DNA of 64,000 nt. Source: Porphyra umbilicalis. Lineage: Eukaryota; Rhodophyta; Bangiophyceae; Bangiales; Bangiaceae. Position 1 is the stretch's first letter. Each line of letters begins with the position of its first letter. Location of the stretch: positions 41,630-105,629 of the forward strand of contig KV919039.1 of assembly GCA_002049455.2 (NCBI GenBank). Reading direction: 5' to 3'. The notes beneath the pieces are model-generated. The model did no database searches and was not told where the DNA came from. It saw only the letters and a program-made list of their open reading frames with translations. The translations under genes were made by a program, and so were the position numbers. Below are positions 23,065 to 34,784 of this stretch, piece by piece.

Positions 23065-25319
23065 ATGGCCGATGGGGGGGGGAACGAAGACCCCCCTGGT
23101 GTCGAGGTGCCTGGTGCCGGGGCGGATGAGATTACCCCCCCGGAGGCGGATCGTCGGTTGACGATCGCCACACCAGTGCCGGCACCACGGATGCGGGTGC
23201 CCGCGGGGCGCGGACTTTGTTCCAACCCTTGCCCCCGGGCCTCGATCCAACTGGGACTCGCCCCCCGGCAGGCGCCCCCTCGGGTAGTACTCACCCCGAG
23301 GCGGTCCTGTCGGGTGCTGGCACTCATTTCGGCGTAGGACAGCTGCCCGACGTTACTACGTGGGGCGGTGGGTCTGTGCCACCACCGGCACGGGAACCTG
23401 TGGGTGGGAGCTCTAGTCGTGCTCCCCCAGGTTCACGGAGTGCCAAGGGTGCCCCGGCGCTTGAGCACGGCGCCGGGACCCACGGTATCGGTCCCCCGGC
23501 CCTCGGGCCCGGTGGGAGATCCCCTCTCGGTGCTTGGGAGGGGGGGGCGATGCCAGGATCGGCACGGGAGCCTGCAGGCGGGAGCTCTGGTCGTGCTCCC
23601 CCAGGCTCACGGGGTGCCAGGGATGGCCCGGGTCTCGAGTGGCGAGACGCCGTGGCCGAGGTCGTTCGGTCCGAAGTTACCCGATCGCTAGTTACGATGT
23701 TGAGGGGCTCTACGCCCAGGCCCGCTGAGCGGCGGGGCCGAGCCCGACGCTCTGCTCGTCGGCGCCGACGCGACAACTCGTCGTCGTCGTCGACCACTGA
23801 CGTCTCCCGCTCGGGGGACGAGTCAGCAGTTGCGGCCCTACTTGGTGCTTTCCGTGCAACCCCCCCGCCGTCGACGGTGAGGGAGGGCACTCGAGGTATT
23901 GACTCGAGGGCCCAACCGACTCCTGACTCGGCGGAAGGTGTGCAAGGCGGGGGAGCGGCGCGAGAGTTACCCCGGGGTATTGACCCGGGGTTCCCGACGC
24001 ACTTCTCCTCCGCGACCGGTCCAGAGGCTGGGGGGTGGCCTACTCAAACCACCCCGACACCCCCAACTCGGGTGGTGCCGCCCAAGATTGTGGTGAACCA
24101 CCCGTACTACCGGGTGATGTTCGATTGTGAGACCTACGCGCTAGAAAACAAGTCGGTTGCCTACACGCGGCGCCAGGCCCGTACTATGGCCCGGCGCAAG
24201 AAGGAGGTGGCTCAGTCCTTCGGGGTGAACGACGAGTGGGATGGTTCCCCCCCAGTCAAGGTCTTCCAGGTCTTGCGCGAGTTTGCCAAGGCCTGTGACG
24301 ACAACAACCTCTCCGAAGGCGAAGCCTTCTACGTCCTTCAAGACTTAACGAAGGAACCTCTCAAGTCAGAGGTGATGATGGTTATGCCAACTCGCCGGGC
24401 GGGTAACCCCGGCGAGGTCACTTCATACTTGGAGCTCATCAACTGGATGATTCGGCGTCACGTCAACGAGGCCTCGGTGGCTACTCTAGTCGAGACCATG
24501 AACGTCGCGGTCCAACGGAACGACGAGGACGAGTTGTCCTTCGCCGAGCGCCTCCGCCGCCTCAACACCGAGTGCGGGTTCATGTACGGGGAGGGCGCCC
24601 TCAAGGGGCGCTTTGTGGAAGGTGTCCACCGCGCGGCGCGCGCCACGGTGCGCGAGCGCAACACCCCCGGCATGACTATGGCGGAGCTGGCTCGCGTCGC
24701 CCAGACTAAGGGCGACGAACACCGCTTGCTACGACTTGAGCAGCACAAGGAGCGGACCAAGGAGCGAGAAGCGCTCGCGGAGGAGGCCCGTCTCCGGCGG
24801 CAAGCTCGTGCGGCCGCCCTTCCCCGGATCACTGGGGGGACGCGGGGTTATCAACCACGGGACGCCCCTGTCCGGACCGTCGGGTCCGTGGGTGCCCCCA
24901 CTCCGGGCCCCCGGTACGATGGGTCCCGACCCAAGACTCCGGGCGGCTCGACTCCCGGGGGCCACGACAACTCGCGCTACCGCTCCCGACCGAGCGATGG
25001 GCCTTCCCGACCCAAGTCCCGGTCGGAAGAGTACCCTTGCTGGCAGTGTGGCAAGGTGGGCCCTTGGGCCGAGGTGTGCCCCGTCTTGGACGCACGCCTA
25101 CGCGACCGATTGGCCATAGCCAGTCGGTGGTCCCCTCTCGGGACGTCCTCGGGCTCCCGCGATACCCCGCGAGCGGGCCGGCGAGTAGCTGTTGCCACGC
25201 CCCACGAGGACTCCAGCTCAAGCGGCGAGGAGTCGACGCCGCTTGAGAATGGGGAACCGCAGACCGAGCCCGAGTGCGGACCCACCACCACCTCTGAGTC
25301 CGAGGAGAGAAACGAGTAA
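23065..25319 (+). CDS. gag: gag polyprotein, with a probable 1-nt frameshift near its start
   Basis: The main frame is open from 23130 to TAA 25317-25319 but has no ATG in its first ~140 codons. A frame starting at ATG 23065 (MADGGGNEDPP...) runs into it if one C has been lost from the run of seven Cs at 23135-23141. The N-terminal third is Pro/Gly/Ser-rich and contains an imperfect duplication (23389-23452 and 23569-23632, coding SRAPPGS-type repeats). A capsid-like helical domain follows (about 24090-24730, with FAERLRRLNTECGF and FVEGVHRAAR), matching Retrotrans_gag. Near the C-terminus is a zinc-knuckle-like CWQC...C at 25038-25079 in which the usual His is Pro (CCT 25062-25064), so zinc binding is doubtful. 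Gag would form the particle and bind RNA. Confidence 0.85.
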
Positions 25320-25476
25320 CCACCGGTGTTGGGCCCTCCCCGCGGCAACCGGTGGACCCAACCCGAGACGTGGATAAGATGCCAGTACGCATCCTATCCC
25401 GACCCAAGGGGATCCGCCCCCGGGACGCACCCCTCCCGAAGGGGGTAAGCGGCCAGAATGTGGTGGCCATCCGGAC

Positions 25477-26275
25477 CAGGGCCTGAGGTGGATAAAGTAG
25501 AGCCAGACATATCCGCACATTATACTCGTAATAATCCATAATCCATGCCGCAGCCGCGTATCCATATCGTACTCTGTTCATTTACCGCCGGATATACTGA
25601 GCCTGAATGACTCTCCAAAGGCCGGATATAATATAATCAGAATCGAATTTCCACCTTGCCTGATCCGGCTCACATATTGTGCGCCGCAGTGCTGGCGCGT
25701 GGGGATGCCTCCCCATCCTGTTCAACCGCCATCATCTGGCAGTGCCAAGCGGCGATCTTGACGGAAAATTCCCGAACGGTTCTGTCCTGTGTCTGAAACC
25801 GCCTGCCTTGCTGTCAACGGCGCGCGCGAGATTCCGAACGGGCACCCCCGGGTGAGCTCACGAGAGTTCCAACGATCACTACTGACGAGGACCGCTGCAC
25901 CACCCAAATCAATTCCAACAACCAAATGGTACTTGACGGCGGTTCATCGCGACAAACGCTTGTGAAGAGACACGCGTATTTAAATCACATGTAAGACTGT
26001 ACCTGGAGAGATGTCTCCTTTGATTTCATTTCGTTTCAATTCTAGTCTTCTTCCCGATCCATCATCCAAGAGAATATATTCAATCTGTCTATCCTAACAA
26101 TATCCAAAATCGTACGAATTGAATATCCGACTATAATATTGATCCTGACTCTGTCCGTCCCAGCAAGATCTGATTTTGAATATATGACATCGTCAAATAC
26201 TCAATCCAGAGTGCATGTGAGAGGATGTGGATTATATCCTAATGCAACCAAAAGTGCCAGATTCCAAAGCCCCTG
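25477..26275. mobile_element. hAT-like MITE nested in pol
   Basis: The left end begins CAGGGCCTGAGG; the right end on the minus strand begins CAGGGGCTTTGG (9 of 12 match). The flanks are ATCCGGAC (25469-25476) and ATCCTGAC (26276-26283), an 8-bp duplication with one difference. The 799-bp interior is much AT-richer than the retrotransposon and has no coding capacity. Removing the element plus one duplication leaves an uninterrupted pol frame leading into the protease, which confirms the boundaries. It inserted after the retrotransposon. Confidence 0.85.
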
Positions 26276-29200
26276 ATCCTGACGGGGTCCAGCTACCAGG
26301 TGGCCAGTCGCGTCTGGCTAGACGCGGGGCGGGAGCTAGCCCTCCGCGTCATAGTCGGCACGGGGTCGTGTGTCTCCCTAGTAAGGGAAGCCCTTCTCCC
26401 CCCGGAGATGGAGGTGGCGCCCTTAGACGCGGCGACCGCCCAGTTGTTTGACGTGAATGGGGGACTCCTCCCCATCACGGGCACCGTGACTCTTACGGTG
26501 CGAGTCGGCACTTACTCCACCTCAGTCACGTGTGGGGTAGTGCCGGGCATGTCGGTCCCCCTACTTCTAGGGACCGACTACACGGACGTCCATGTCCCCA
26601 ACATCTGCGGGCCCAAGGGGTACATCCGGTTACTAAACGGATGTAGGGTCCCCATCCTCCGTCGGGGTAAGACGGTGTCGTATGCCCGGGCGGACCAACC
26701 CCAGTCGGGGACCGCTAGTGAGGCGGACACCAAGGTGCACCTAGCACGCGAGGTGGTTATACCCCCGAGGTCCCGGGGATACGTCCCAGTACAGACGTCA
26801 TTCCAAGGGAATGGGGTCATCACCCAGCGCCATCGGGTGTATGAGCGCCACCGCGTGCATGTTGCAACTGGCACCATGGACTGCACCGCCAACCAGACGT
26901 GGTGGGTGGAGGTAACCCATACGGGGAACACGAGTAAGCGACTCCCCAAGGGCATGGTCATGGGGCATATGTCGGCCTACTCCGGTACGGTAGCCGCCAT
27001 ATCCCGGAAGGACTGGGCTGCACTCAGCCCCAGTCCGACCACCGCGCCCGACGCAACGAACCCCGTGGAGGAGCCCCACGTTCATACTTCGAACGTGCCC
27101 GAGGGGCTGCGGCCTCAAGTGCTCGCCCTACTGGAGAAGCACCGAGCCCTCTGGAGTGGGTACTTGGTCTCCATCAAGGCCACGGAGCACCGGATCGAGT
27201 TGAAGCCGGGCTCCAAGCCCGTCCGGCTCAACCCCTACCGGATGGGTCCCCGAACTAGGGAACTCATCAAGGCCCAAGTCGACCGAATGCTCAAGATCGA
27301 AGTTATAGAGCCCAGCCAGAGTGAATGGGCTAGCCCGGTGGTACTCATCCCGAAGCCCGATGCGAGTCCTCGGTTCTGCATCGACTATCGGCAGTTGAAC
27401 GAGCGCACAGTACGCGACTCGTATCCACTACCCCGGATGGACGACTGCCTCGACTCCTTAGGGGATGCACAGTTCTTCTCCACGTTGAACTGCAACGCGG
27501 GGTACTGGCAGATCCCCCTAGCCGAGGAGGATAAGCCGAAGACGGCATTCACTTGCCACTGCGGGACGTACCAGTGTACGCGTCTTCCGTTTGGCCTGTG
27601 CAATGCCCCTGCCTTTTTCCAGCGGGCTATTGACATGATCCTATCCGGAGTCAAGTGGCAGAATGTGCTCGTCTACTTAGACGACCTCATCATCTTCTCC
27701 GCCGATGCCGAGTCGCACCTGTCCCACTTGGACACGGTGCTCACCTTACTCGGGAGGCACGGGTTCACACTCAAGGCTCAGAAGTGCCACCTCTTTACTA
27801 ATGAGGTGGAGTACCTTGGCCATGTAGTACGGCCAGGACGTTTGAGTGTTAACGAGAAGAACCTCAAGGCCATCAAGAAGGCCAGCTTCCCCCAGACCCA
27901 AACCCAACTTAGGAGTTTCCTGGGGATGTGCAATGTCTACCGTCGGTTCACGGTAGACTTCGCTAAGACCGCGAAGCCGCTGAACAACTTGAACAGCGTA
28001 AAGCTTCCGAAGCGGTTGAGTCCCCCTACTCCGGAGGAACAGAACGCGTTCGACAAACTACGCGAACAGCTATGCCACCCGCCCATCCTTGCGATACCGC
28101 GCAAGGAGGGGAAGAACATCATCGATGTGGACGCTAGCTACGACCAGCTAGGGTGCTGCCTACTACAGCAGCAACCCGATGGCAAGTACCTGCCCGCAGG
28201 CTACTTCAGTAAGGGCCTACTACCGGCGGAGAAAAACTACACCGTCACCGAGATTGAGGGACTAGGTGTGGTGTGGGCGGTCGGTTTACTACGACCGTAC
28301 ATCGAAGGCACCAAGTTCCTCATCCGGTGTGACCACAAGGCACTGAAGTGGATACTAACCACGACGGCCTGCACCAACAATCGACTCAATCGTTGGCGCA
28401 TCCTCCTCTCGGAGTTCGACTATGATGTGGAGTACAAGCCCGGCCCCCAACATGCGGTGGCCGACGCTCTGTCCCGCATCCCGACTGAGAGGCTGGACAC
28501 GGGACCCATCTCCCAGGAGATCCCCACAGTCGGGGTGACCACTCGATCGGGGGCGGTACTCGACCCCCGACTCCCCGAGAACAGGGAAACTGCCCGCATA
28601 CCCCTGGGCGAACTAGTCCAGAAGCAGGCGACAGACGAGTTCTGTCAGGGGGTCAAGAAGTTACTTGACACCCCCACTCCCACGCGCTTCTACGAGAACG
28701 CAGACGGGTTGTTGTGCCGTCGCGGACACCGCGAGGGGACCCAGCAGGTACTGGTCCCCCAGTCCCTAGTCAAGGACGTATTACGGGCGGAGCACTCCTC
28801 CCCCTTGGCTGCGCATCCAGGTGGGACGCGCATGTACCAGACCCTGCGGGACCAATACTACTGGCCCTCGCTGGCGATGGATGTTTTCGGGTGGGTGGCA
28901 GCTTGCCCCACCTGTGCTAAGAACCGGCTCATGGGTACGCAGAGTAAAGCGTTCATGAGGTTGTTCCCCGCGACGGAACCCTTCGCAGCGCTGGCCATTG
29001 ACTTACTTGGCCCCCTGCCCAGGACCCCCGAAGGATATGAGTATATCCTAGTTATTTGTGACCGATTTACTAAGGTCACTCGGGCGGTCCCGCTTCGAGA
29101 CATCACGGCTCTGGATGTTCTCAGCGCATTCCTCGACACGTGGGTTGCTAGCTATGGGATCCCCGATTCAGTTCTATCGGATAACGGACCCCAATTTGCT

Positions 29201-29874
29201 GCCGTACTCTGGCAAGGGGTGCTCAAGACCCTGGGTATTGACACTAACTATGCCACCCCTTACCACCCACAAACTAATGGGCAGGTCGAACGGTTTAATA
29301 ATACCTTAGTGAAGCAACTACGCCACTACCTAAGTGACCACGTAGTTACGTGGTCCCGATACTTAAGCCTGGTAGTAACGGCTTACAATTCGCAAGTGCA
29401 TAGTAGCACCGGGCAGATCCCCTTTGCGTTCGTAAGCCCCCGACGGCTTACTCCCGTGGCCCTCGAGCGACTTACAGCGGGTACCGACACCGGGGAGATA
29501 GTAACCCCCGGGCGAGCCAAGGAGAATTTCCTCCAGCGCCTTGACTCCCTTATCCCCCTAGTACGGGAGACCATGGAGAAGGCACAGGCCCGGTAGAAAC
29601 GAGCATTCGTTAAGCGCGTGCAGACTCGCCGCGAAGCGCTCCAAGTCGGAGACTGGGTATTCGTGAACTCCCACGAGAACCAGGGGGGTAAGCTCGTCTT
29701 CAAGACACTGGGACCCTACCAGATCTTGAAGACAGACGGGCGTCGGCTTACCATCGAAAGTGACGATGGTATCCGGACCATCAATGGGAACCACGCCACC
29801 CGGGCCGCAGAACCACCCGAGGGGGACCCGGCGTGGGCGCGGGCACTGGCCGCGTGGCGGGTCCCGTCCCTCCC

Positions 29875-30060
29875 CTCATCGGCCAGTAAACCGATTGAGG
29901 CTGTCTTCGACCGCTTTGTCGGACAGGGGTACGATGACCAAGAGCGACTCATGCTCAAGGTCAGGTGGTTCGGGTATGGACCCCGGGAGGACTCCTGGCA
30001 CTATGTGGAGGACCTCCCGGCTGAGAAGGTCCGCCAGCACTGTGTGCGGCACCGGCTCAC
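29875..30060 (+). other. Chromodomain at the C-terminus of pol
   Basis: Beyond the TAG at 29594, the same frame encodes an integrase tail with VGDWVFV and a GPYQI motif, then a segment with IEAVFDRFV, LKVRWFGYG, EDSWHYVEDL and a closing amphipathic helix. This matches the chromodomain fold, including the aromatic cage positions, and defines chromoviruses. In related elements the domain steers integration to methylated-histone chromatin. Here it would be made only by stop readthrough or by a repaired copy. Confidence 0.85.
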
Positions 30061-30216
30061 AATGAGAGGAAGGGTATAAAACAACTAACAACCCCCAGTA
30101 CGGGGTACCCCTCGCACACACCCCCGACATTAGATCCAACCCAACTGGGGACAAGCCCACCGGGGGCCGGGTCGCGCCTCACTGAGCGCCCCGGCGCCCC
30201 ACTCAAGCCTGGGTAC

Positions 30217-32491
30217 CTACTCCCTACCCGGCGAGTGCGGGCGGTCGTCGCGGACGTACCCCCCAAACTGGTCGTAACCCGAATGGTCCGGGTACTCCTG
30301 GGCCGACCCCCGGTCCGAGGGGCCCGGCCCCCACGACGAGCGCGGCACCCTACTCGGTGCCGCCCCCGCCTCGGAGTACCCCCCACCAGTGGAGGGGTAG
30401 CCGCCCCCATGGTAGGGCGCGGCTGAGCCCGCAGGCTCCCCGGCATACGGGACCCGACTGGGGCCCCCGCCCGCCGAAGTCCCGGCGGGCCCAGCCGCCA
30501 CCCGCTGGCCATGCCCCTCCAAGCGGGAGGCCATCTGGTACCCGATGGCCTCTGGGGTGGTGTCCACCAGGAACTGCGCGGCTGCGGCAGACCGGGGGGA
30601 CGAGGAGTCCGGCAGTACGGACCCCGCCGCCCGGGTGACCCACGCCAGGGTGTCCACCAGGGAGGCAACTATCGCCTCCCCATGGGCCACCCTCAGCGCC
30701 CCCGCCGCACTTGGGTAGGTGGTTGCCAAGGCGTGGGCGCACCGCGGGGTGACGTACCCCCAGCTGAGGCTCTGCCCCGCCCCAAGAGGCGGGTAGTACG
30801 GCACCCCCGGCGGGGCGAACGTCGGACGGCCCGACCGCCCAGCGGGGGATGCCCCCGCCCGGGTGGTCCGCCGGACAGCGCCCCCACGAGCAGGGGGGCG
30901 CTCGGCAGTACCTCGGGTACGCTTGCGCTGCTGGGGGGCACTGGCCCCCGGTGCACCCCAACCCGAGTTCGGTGGGGGCGACGTCGCCGTTACCCCCGCC
31001 GAGTAGGGGTAGGCCAGGTCACCCAGGCCCTCACGGAGGCCTATGCGCCCGGCCACCAGGTGTGTGTCACAGTGGACAAACGCCCGAGGCGCCTCGCCCT
31101 CCTCCCCGCCAACTCGGCGGGCCAGGTAGGGCCCGGCCGCCTCCCAGTCCAAGGACTGGTGAAGGTCCAGCAACTCGCTGAGGTAGGCGTGCGCGTCCGG
31201 GCCGGCCCCCTCCGCCACGTTGGCGAGGCGGAGTCCCACCAGACGTCCCACTATGGCGGCTGGCAGGTGCCAGAGGTACCCCTTAGTCCGGGCGGAGGCA
31301 TACCACACCTCCACTACCTCCAGCACCCACTGATTAGCGAGGATGGCCGCCGCCGGGGTAAACTCCCCCCGGCGGAGCGCAGTGCCAAAGTAGGTCACTA
31401 TGCGCGGCATCCGGGCCGGGAACCCGAAGGGCACCTCCATGGCCGACCACCAGGACGGCTTCGGGACGTAGTATGCCCGCCGCGTCGAGGTGTGGACCTG
31501 AGAACTCTCCACTTGAGAGGCCCGCACCAGGATGCCCGACGCGTCCCGCACCCGGCGTTCGGTGCGGGTGTCCTGGTGGTGGAAGTGGGGGTCCGTCTCC
31601 CCCAAGTACGGGGGGGAGCAACACGCCCACTCCCACGCCACGACGGGCGGCACGTCGTCGGCGGTGGCCTCGTCCATAACATTGGACAGGCGCGCGGCCA
31701 CGCGCTCCACCCACGGCGCGTCCCCCGCCTCCTGTAGGGCGGGGAGGTCCGTGGCCACCCCGGCAGGCAGTTCGTACTGCACGGGGTTGCGCGCCAGCCA
31801 GCGGACTGGGGGCAGCCGGGGGCGTCCACTGAACCAACGCCCCCGGCTCCGCAAGCCCCGCCTCCCCCACTGCCGGTAGGCGCTCCCGGCGCGGCACCGG
31901 CGGGGGGGACTCCTGCTCCATGGGATCATCCCCCGCCTCGCCCGGCTCCGCTGCCGCCGCCGGGGGAGTGGACGGCCGGCTGGGCGGCAGCGGCACGCGC
32001 GCCGCCACCGCGCGGGACCCGACCGCGTCCTCCCCGGCCGACCGCGCCGGCGCACTTGACGCGCGGGAGGCCGACGCCGACCCCGCCGACGACTTGGACC
32101 GGCGGGGGGGAGGCGGCGGTTGGGTTGCTTGACTCCCCGCCGCCGACGACTCCCGGCTCGGGGGCGCGGCGTTGGCCTGGCGCGCCCAGCGGGCTGCCTT
32201 GCGCCGGGACGCCGCCACGGCCGCGCCACTTGACTTGGTGGCGCCGGGAAGCGTGGCAGTTGCCGACGCCGCCGCCCCGCCAAGCCGCGGGGTGGCCGCC
32301 GTCGAGGCCTTGGCCTTGGGGGCGCCCATACTCCCCGGCGCCCCCCCCACCCGCGGGGACCCCGCGGCAGGGCTGCCCGACTTGGCCGTGGCCGACGCCG
32401 GCGTCCCACTCGGCGCCGGCGTGGCGCGCCCCGCACTTGGGGAAGCCATCTCCTCGGTCGGCGCCACTGCAGTCGACCGCGAGGAGGCCAT
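30217..32491 (-). CDS. Antisense ORF in the 3' region of the chromovirus, ~758 codons with one frameshift
   Basis: A minus-strand protein is read from ATG at 32491. The first ~220 codons are Ser/Ala/Pro-rich (MASSRSTAVAPTEEM...) and lie in one frame. Near 31,820-31,840, in a C-rich run, sense continues in the next frame to TAG at 30217-30219. The central part (about 31,800-31,000) looks like a folded domain rich in Trp, Tyr and His, for example DPHFHHQDTRTERRVRD, YYVPKPSWWSAMEVPFGF and ANQWVLEVVEVWYASA. The C-terminus is Gly/Pro/Ser/Tyr-rich. I do not recognise the domain. Antisense ORFs at this position are known in some plant gypsy elements, where their role is unclear. The plus strand over the same interval has only low-complexity frames. 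Confidence 0.6.
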
Positions 32492-33080
32492 AGCACCGCG
32501 CCCGAGTAAGGGGGGGCGGCGAGGGGGAGGGGGGTGCCCCGCGCGGCGAGGAACGCGGGGGGAGGCTCTCAACTTGAGTAGCGGTGGAGGGGGGGACGGT
32601 GACGGTCGGCAGTGGACGGCGTCCCCGTCTAACCCCCGCCTACCCCCTTTTTATGAGCCCCTGTGTGGGGACAGGGGCCCTTACCCCGGGTCCCCTCAGC
32701 CCCACCCCGCGGGCCACTCCCCCTGGACGACTCCCCACGGGGGGGGGCCGCGCGACAGCCCCCCAGCTGAGGGAGGCGGGCGGATGCCATACTGGGCACC
32801 CGCCCCCCTGTTGGCCCGCCGGGCACGGTTAGCGGGCCCGCGCCGGACACGCGGCAGCACCCCTGGCTCCCGCGGCCGTGTCCACCATACGGCAACGGCG
32901 CGTACCCCCTTGCCCCGGCGGGGGGCGCCCCCACGATCCGGGGCCGCCATCGCTGGCGAGGACCGGGGCAGCACCCGGGCCCCACACTGGGGAGCCCGGG
33001 GGCTAGCTGTCCTGGCCCGCCCGCCCCACTCGGGCGGGCCCGCCCCTCCTGGCTCTGGGCCGCCGGGACGGCGACCCCTT

Positions 33081-33093
33081 TAGAAGGCGGAAT
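33081..33093 (+). other. Probable polypurine tract
   Basis: TAGAAGGCGGAAT immediately precedes the 3' LTR and is mostly purine. This is the expected position of the plus-strand primer, though the tract is short and interrupted. Confidence 0.45.
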
Positions 33094-33752
33094 TGTGACG
33101 GTCCGTCACATGGCCCCCACACTCCGGGATCCAGATTCCTCGGAAATATGCCCCACTAACGCATATTTCAAATTGTTCCGTTGGCGATCCACTTGTGATC
33201 ATCTCGTGGCTCACCAACCACAACCGCAATCCCAATACTTCCCTGGGATTCATAACCCCCTCGAGCGGGCCCCTACTTAATGGCCTAATTTTGTGTAAAC
33301 CCCACTTGGATTATCGACTTATGTTACTTTGTGCCCCTGACTCCGGGGCGCCGCGAGGGTGTCACGTAGCACCCTTCCCCCCGCCTCTACTCAAGGCGGT
33401 ATTCGAAGCTTCGGCCGTCCTCCGGGTTATGAGCCCAGTGGGCCCTGAGGAAAGGGCTTTCCGTGGGTCCTTTGAGGGTGTCTGAGGAGGGTTTTCCGAG
33501 GGTCCGAGGGAGACGGACGGGATAAGAGGGTGAGGCGTGAGTGTCGCCTCGAGGCCTTCGACGCGGGCAAGTAAACTTCCGGTCACACAACTCGTGTTTG
33601 TCGCTCGGGGCGCCTTCCCCCGGTCGACGCCGTGCGTGTGTGCTCTTCGGGGTTTCCTTCCGGGGCGGGTATTCCCCGACAGGACTACCCGGCGACACGG
33701 TTTGGCTCGCCCTCCCCCCAACTGGGTGGGGTGGGCTGAGCGTGTTGTCACA
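33094..33752 (+). repeat. 3' LTR
   Basis: 659 bp, aligned end to end with the 5' LTR with three substitutions seen. It is followed by the second TCTAG. Confidence 0.95.
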
Positions 33753-33757
33753 TCTAG
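33753..33757. repeat. Target-site duplication, right copy (TCTAG)
   Basis: Exact match to 22239-22243. It marks the end of the retrotransposon. Confidence 0.93.
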
Positions 33758-34784
33758 GACTGAGCCATTCTGGCGTCTGCGATGCCAGAGGTACAGATGG
33801 TGCAGCACGGGCTGTCCAGCACGACTTGTGAGCTACCCAGGCGTTAACATAGGTCTCCAGAATGTCGCGCTGACGAGCGCATTTCTTCAGCTCTGGTTCC
33901 GGCCTCCATAAAGAGTCCGGTCCAACTAGCGGCGCTCAGCAAAAAGATGGCGTGATAGCCACACATCGGCAGGGTCGTTTTCAAAACAACCAGCGCTGAA
34001 GGGGCAGGCAGATACTAGGGACTTCCATCACAAACCGCTCTCACGGGTCAGACGGCAGCAATATCTATGTCCTGGTCTTTAGCCATTGTGCGACGGCCGG
34101 CCCAGGAAAGAACAGTGGACAGCACCATAATGACAACGTCTTTGACTGCACCATGATGGCGTCAACGGTTCCCACGGTACAAGCAGCGTCAGGAGCGGGG
34201 GTCGGCGCGACGCTTGCGCTGCGCAGGAGTCTAAACAGGTCTTCAGAACGTTGTTGTGCCTTGCGCGTCAGCTCAGGTCTTACTCAATCCACGAACTTCA
34301 GGCTGGTTCAATTGTCGGCACAGGGCGCTACGAATCCTGCTCGGTACGGTAGGCTTCAACCAGTGTCGATTCTACCACGCCCTGGGATCAGTCTATAACA
34401 GTGTTCTGGCTAGATCTCATCCAGATGTTGTCGATTCCGGCCAGCCTACATACAAAAGACGTCGTTACAGGGTGTCACCTGTGCTTCTCGAGGTCTCCAG
34501 GCACCCTCTACCGAATCAACCGGCCCCCACTCCATATAAAGTCGATGGCACCGTTCACGAGAGCGGCACTACATGTGGTCTGGGACAAAAGTACATGACG
34601 AAGATCGGTCCTCGACTCCACGAACTGGACCGCCCCTAGTTGCTCAAGCACGCACCCCCTCCCGCCCACCCGCTTTTGCCATGTGCCGACTATCTGCACC
34701 AGACAACCGACGATTCCTTCCTGGACAGTTGGACTTGATGCGTCTTTGCAAGATGGAAACAGACACAGTGATGTACGGTATCGT
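33758..34784. other. No gene seen
   Basis: Moderate GC with short overlapping frames only. Part may belong to the piggyBac-like remnant that follows on the minus strand. Confidence 0.35.

Larger units (their letters stand above)
25379..30079 (+). pseudogene. pol: pol polyprotein with chromodomain; interrupted and mutated
   Basis: The pol frame is -1 relative to gag, opens at 25298 and overlaps gag by 22 nt. ATG 25379 is an alternative start. A 799-bp insertion (25477-26275) plus its 8-bp duplication adds 807 nt, so phase is kept but stops are introduced. Protease: VIVGTGSCVSLV at 26345-26380, with Gly (GGC 26357-26359) where the catalytic Asp belongs. RT: motif A reads STLNCNAGYWQ with Asn (AAC 27488-27490) in place of Asp; YLDD is intact at 27674-27685. 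RNase H keeps VDAS, TEIE and CDHKAL. Integrase keeps its H/H/C/C finger (CPTC) and D, D, E at 29000, 29180 and 29288 (35-residue D-E spacing). TAG at 29594-29596 cuts off the C-terminus, whose frame continues to 30079. Confidence 0.93.
22244..33752 (+). mobile_element. Ty3/gypsy chromovirus LTR retrotransposon
   Basis: This 11,509-bp element has two 659-bp LTRs and a perfect 5-bp target duplication. Order: 5' LTR, primer-binding region, gag, a nested hAT-like insertion, pol (protease, reverse transcriptase, RNase H, integrase, chromodomain), a 3-kb 3' region with an antisense ORF, then the 3' LTR. The protease-RT-RNaseH-integrase order and chromodomain place it among chromoviruses. Three LTR differences were seen (near 22529, 22674 and 22887 in the left copy), so insertion looks young. 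Even so, catalytic positions in protease and RT are substituted, pol has a TAG stop, and gag shows a frameshift. This copy is therefore not autonomous as read. Confidence 0.95.

Noticed and set aside
25320-26275. AT-rich gag-pol spacer as a spliceosomal intron
   Set aside because: CAGGG ends and the 8-bp duplication explain the AT-rich part as a hAT-like insertion. The boundaries lack GT..AG at the frame-restoring positions.
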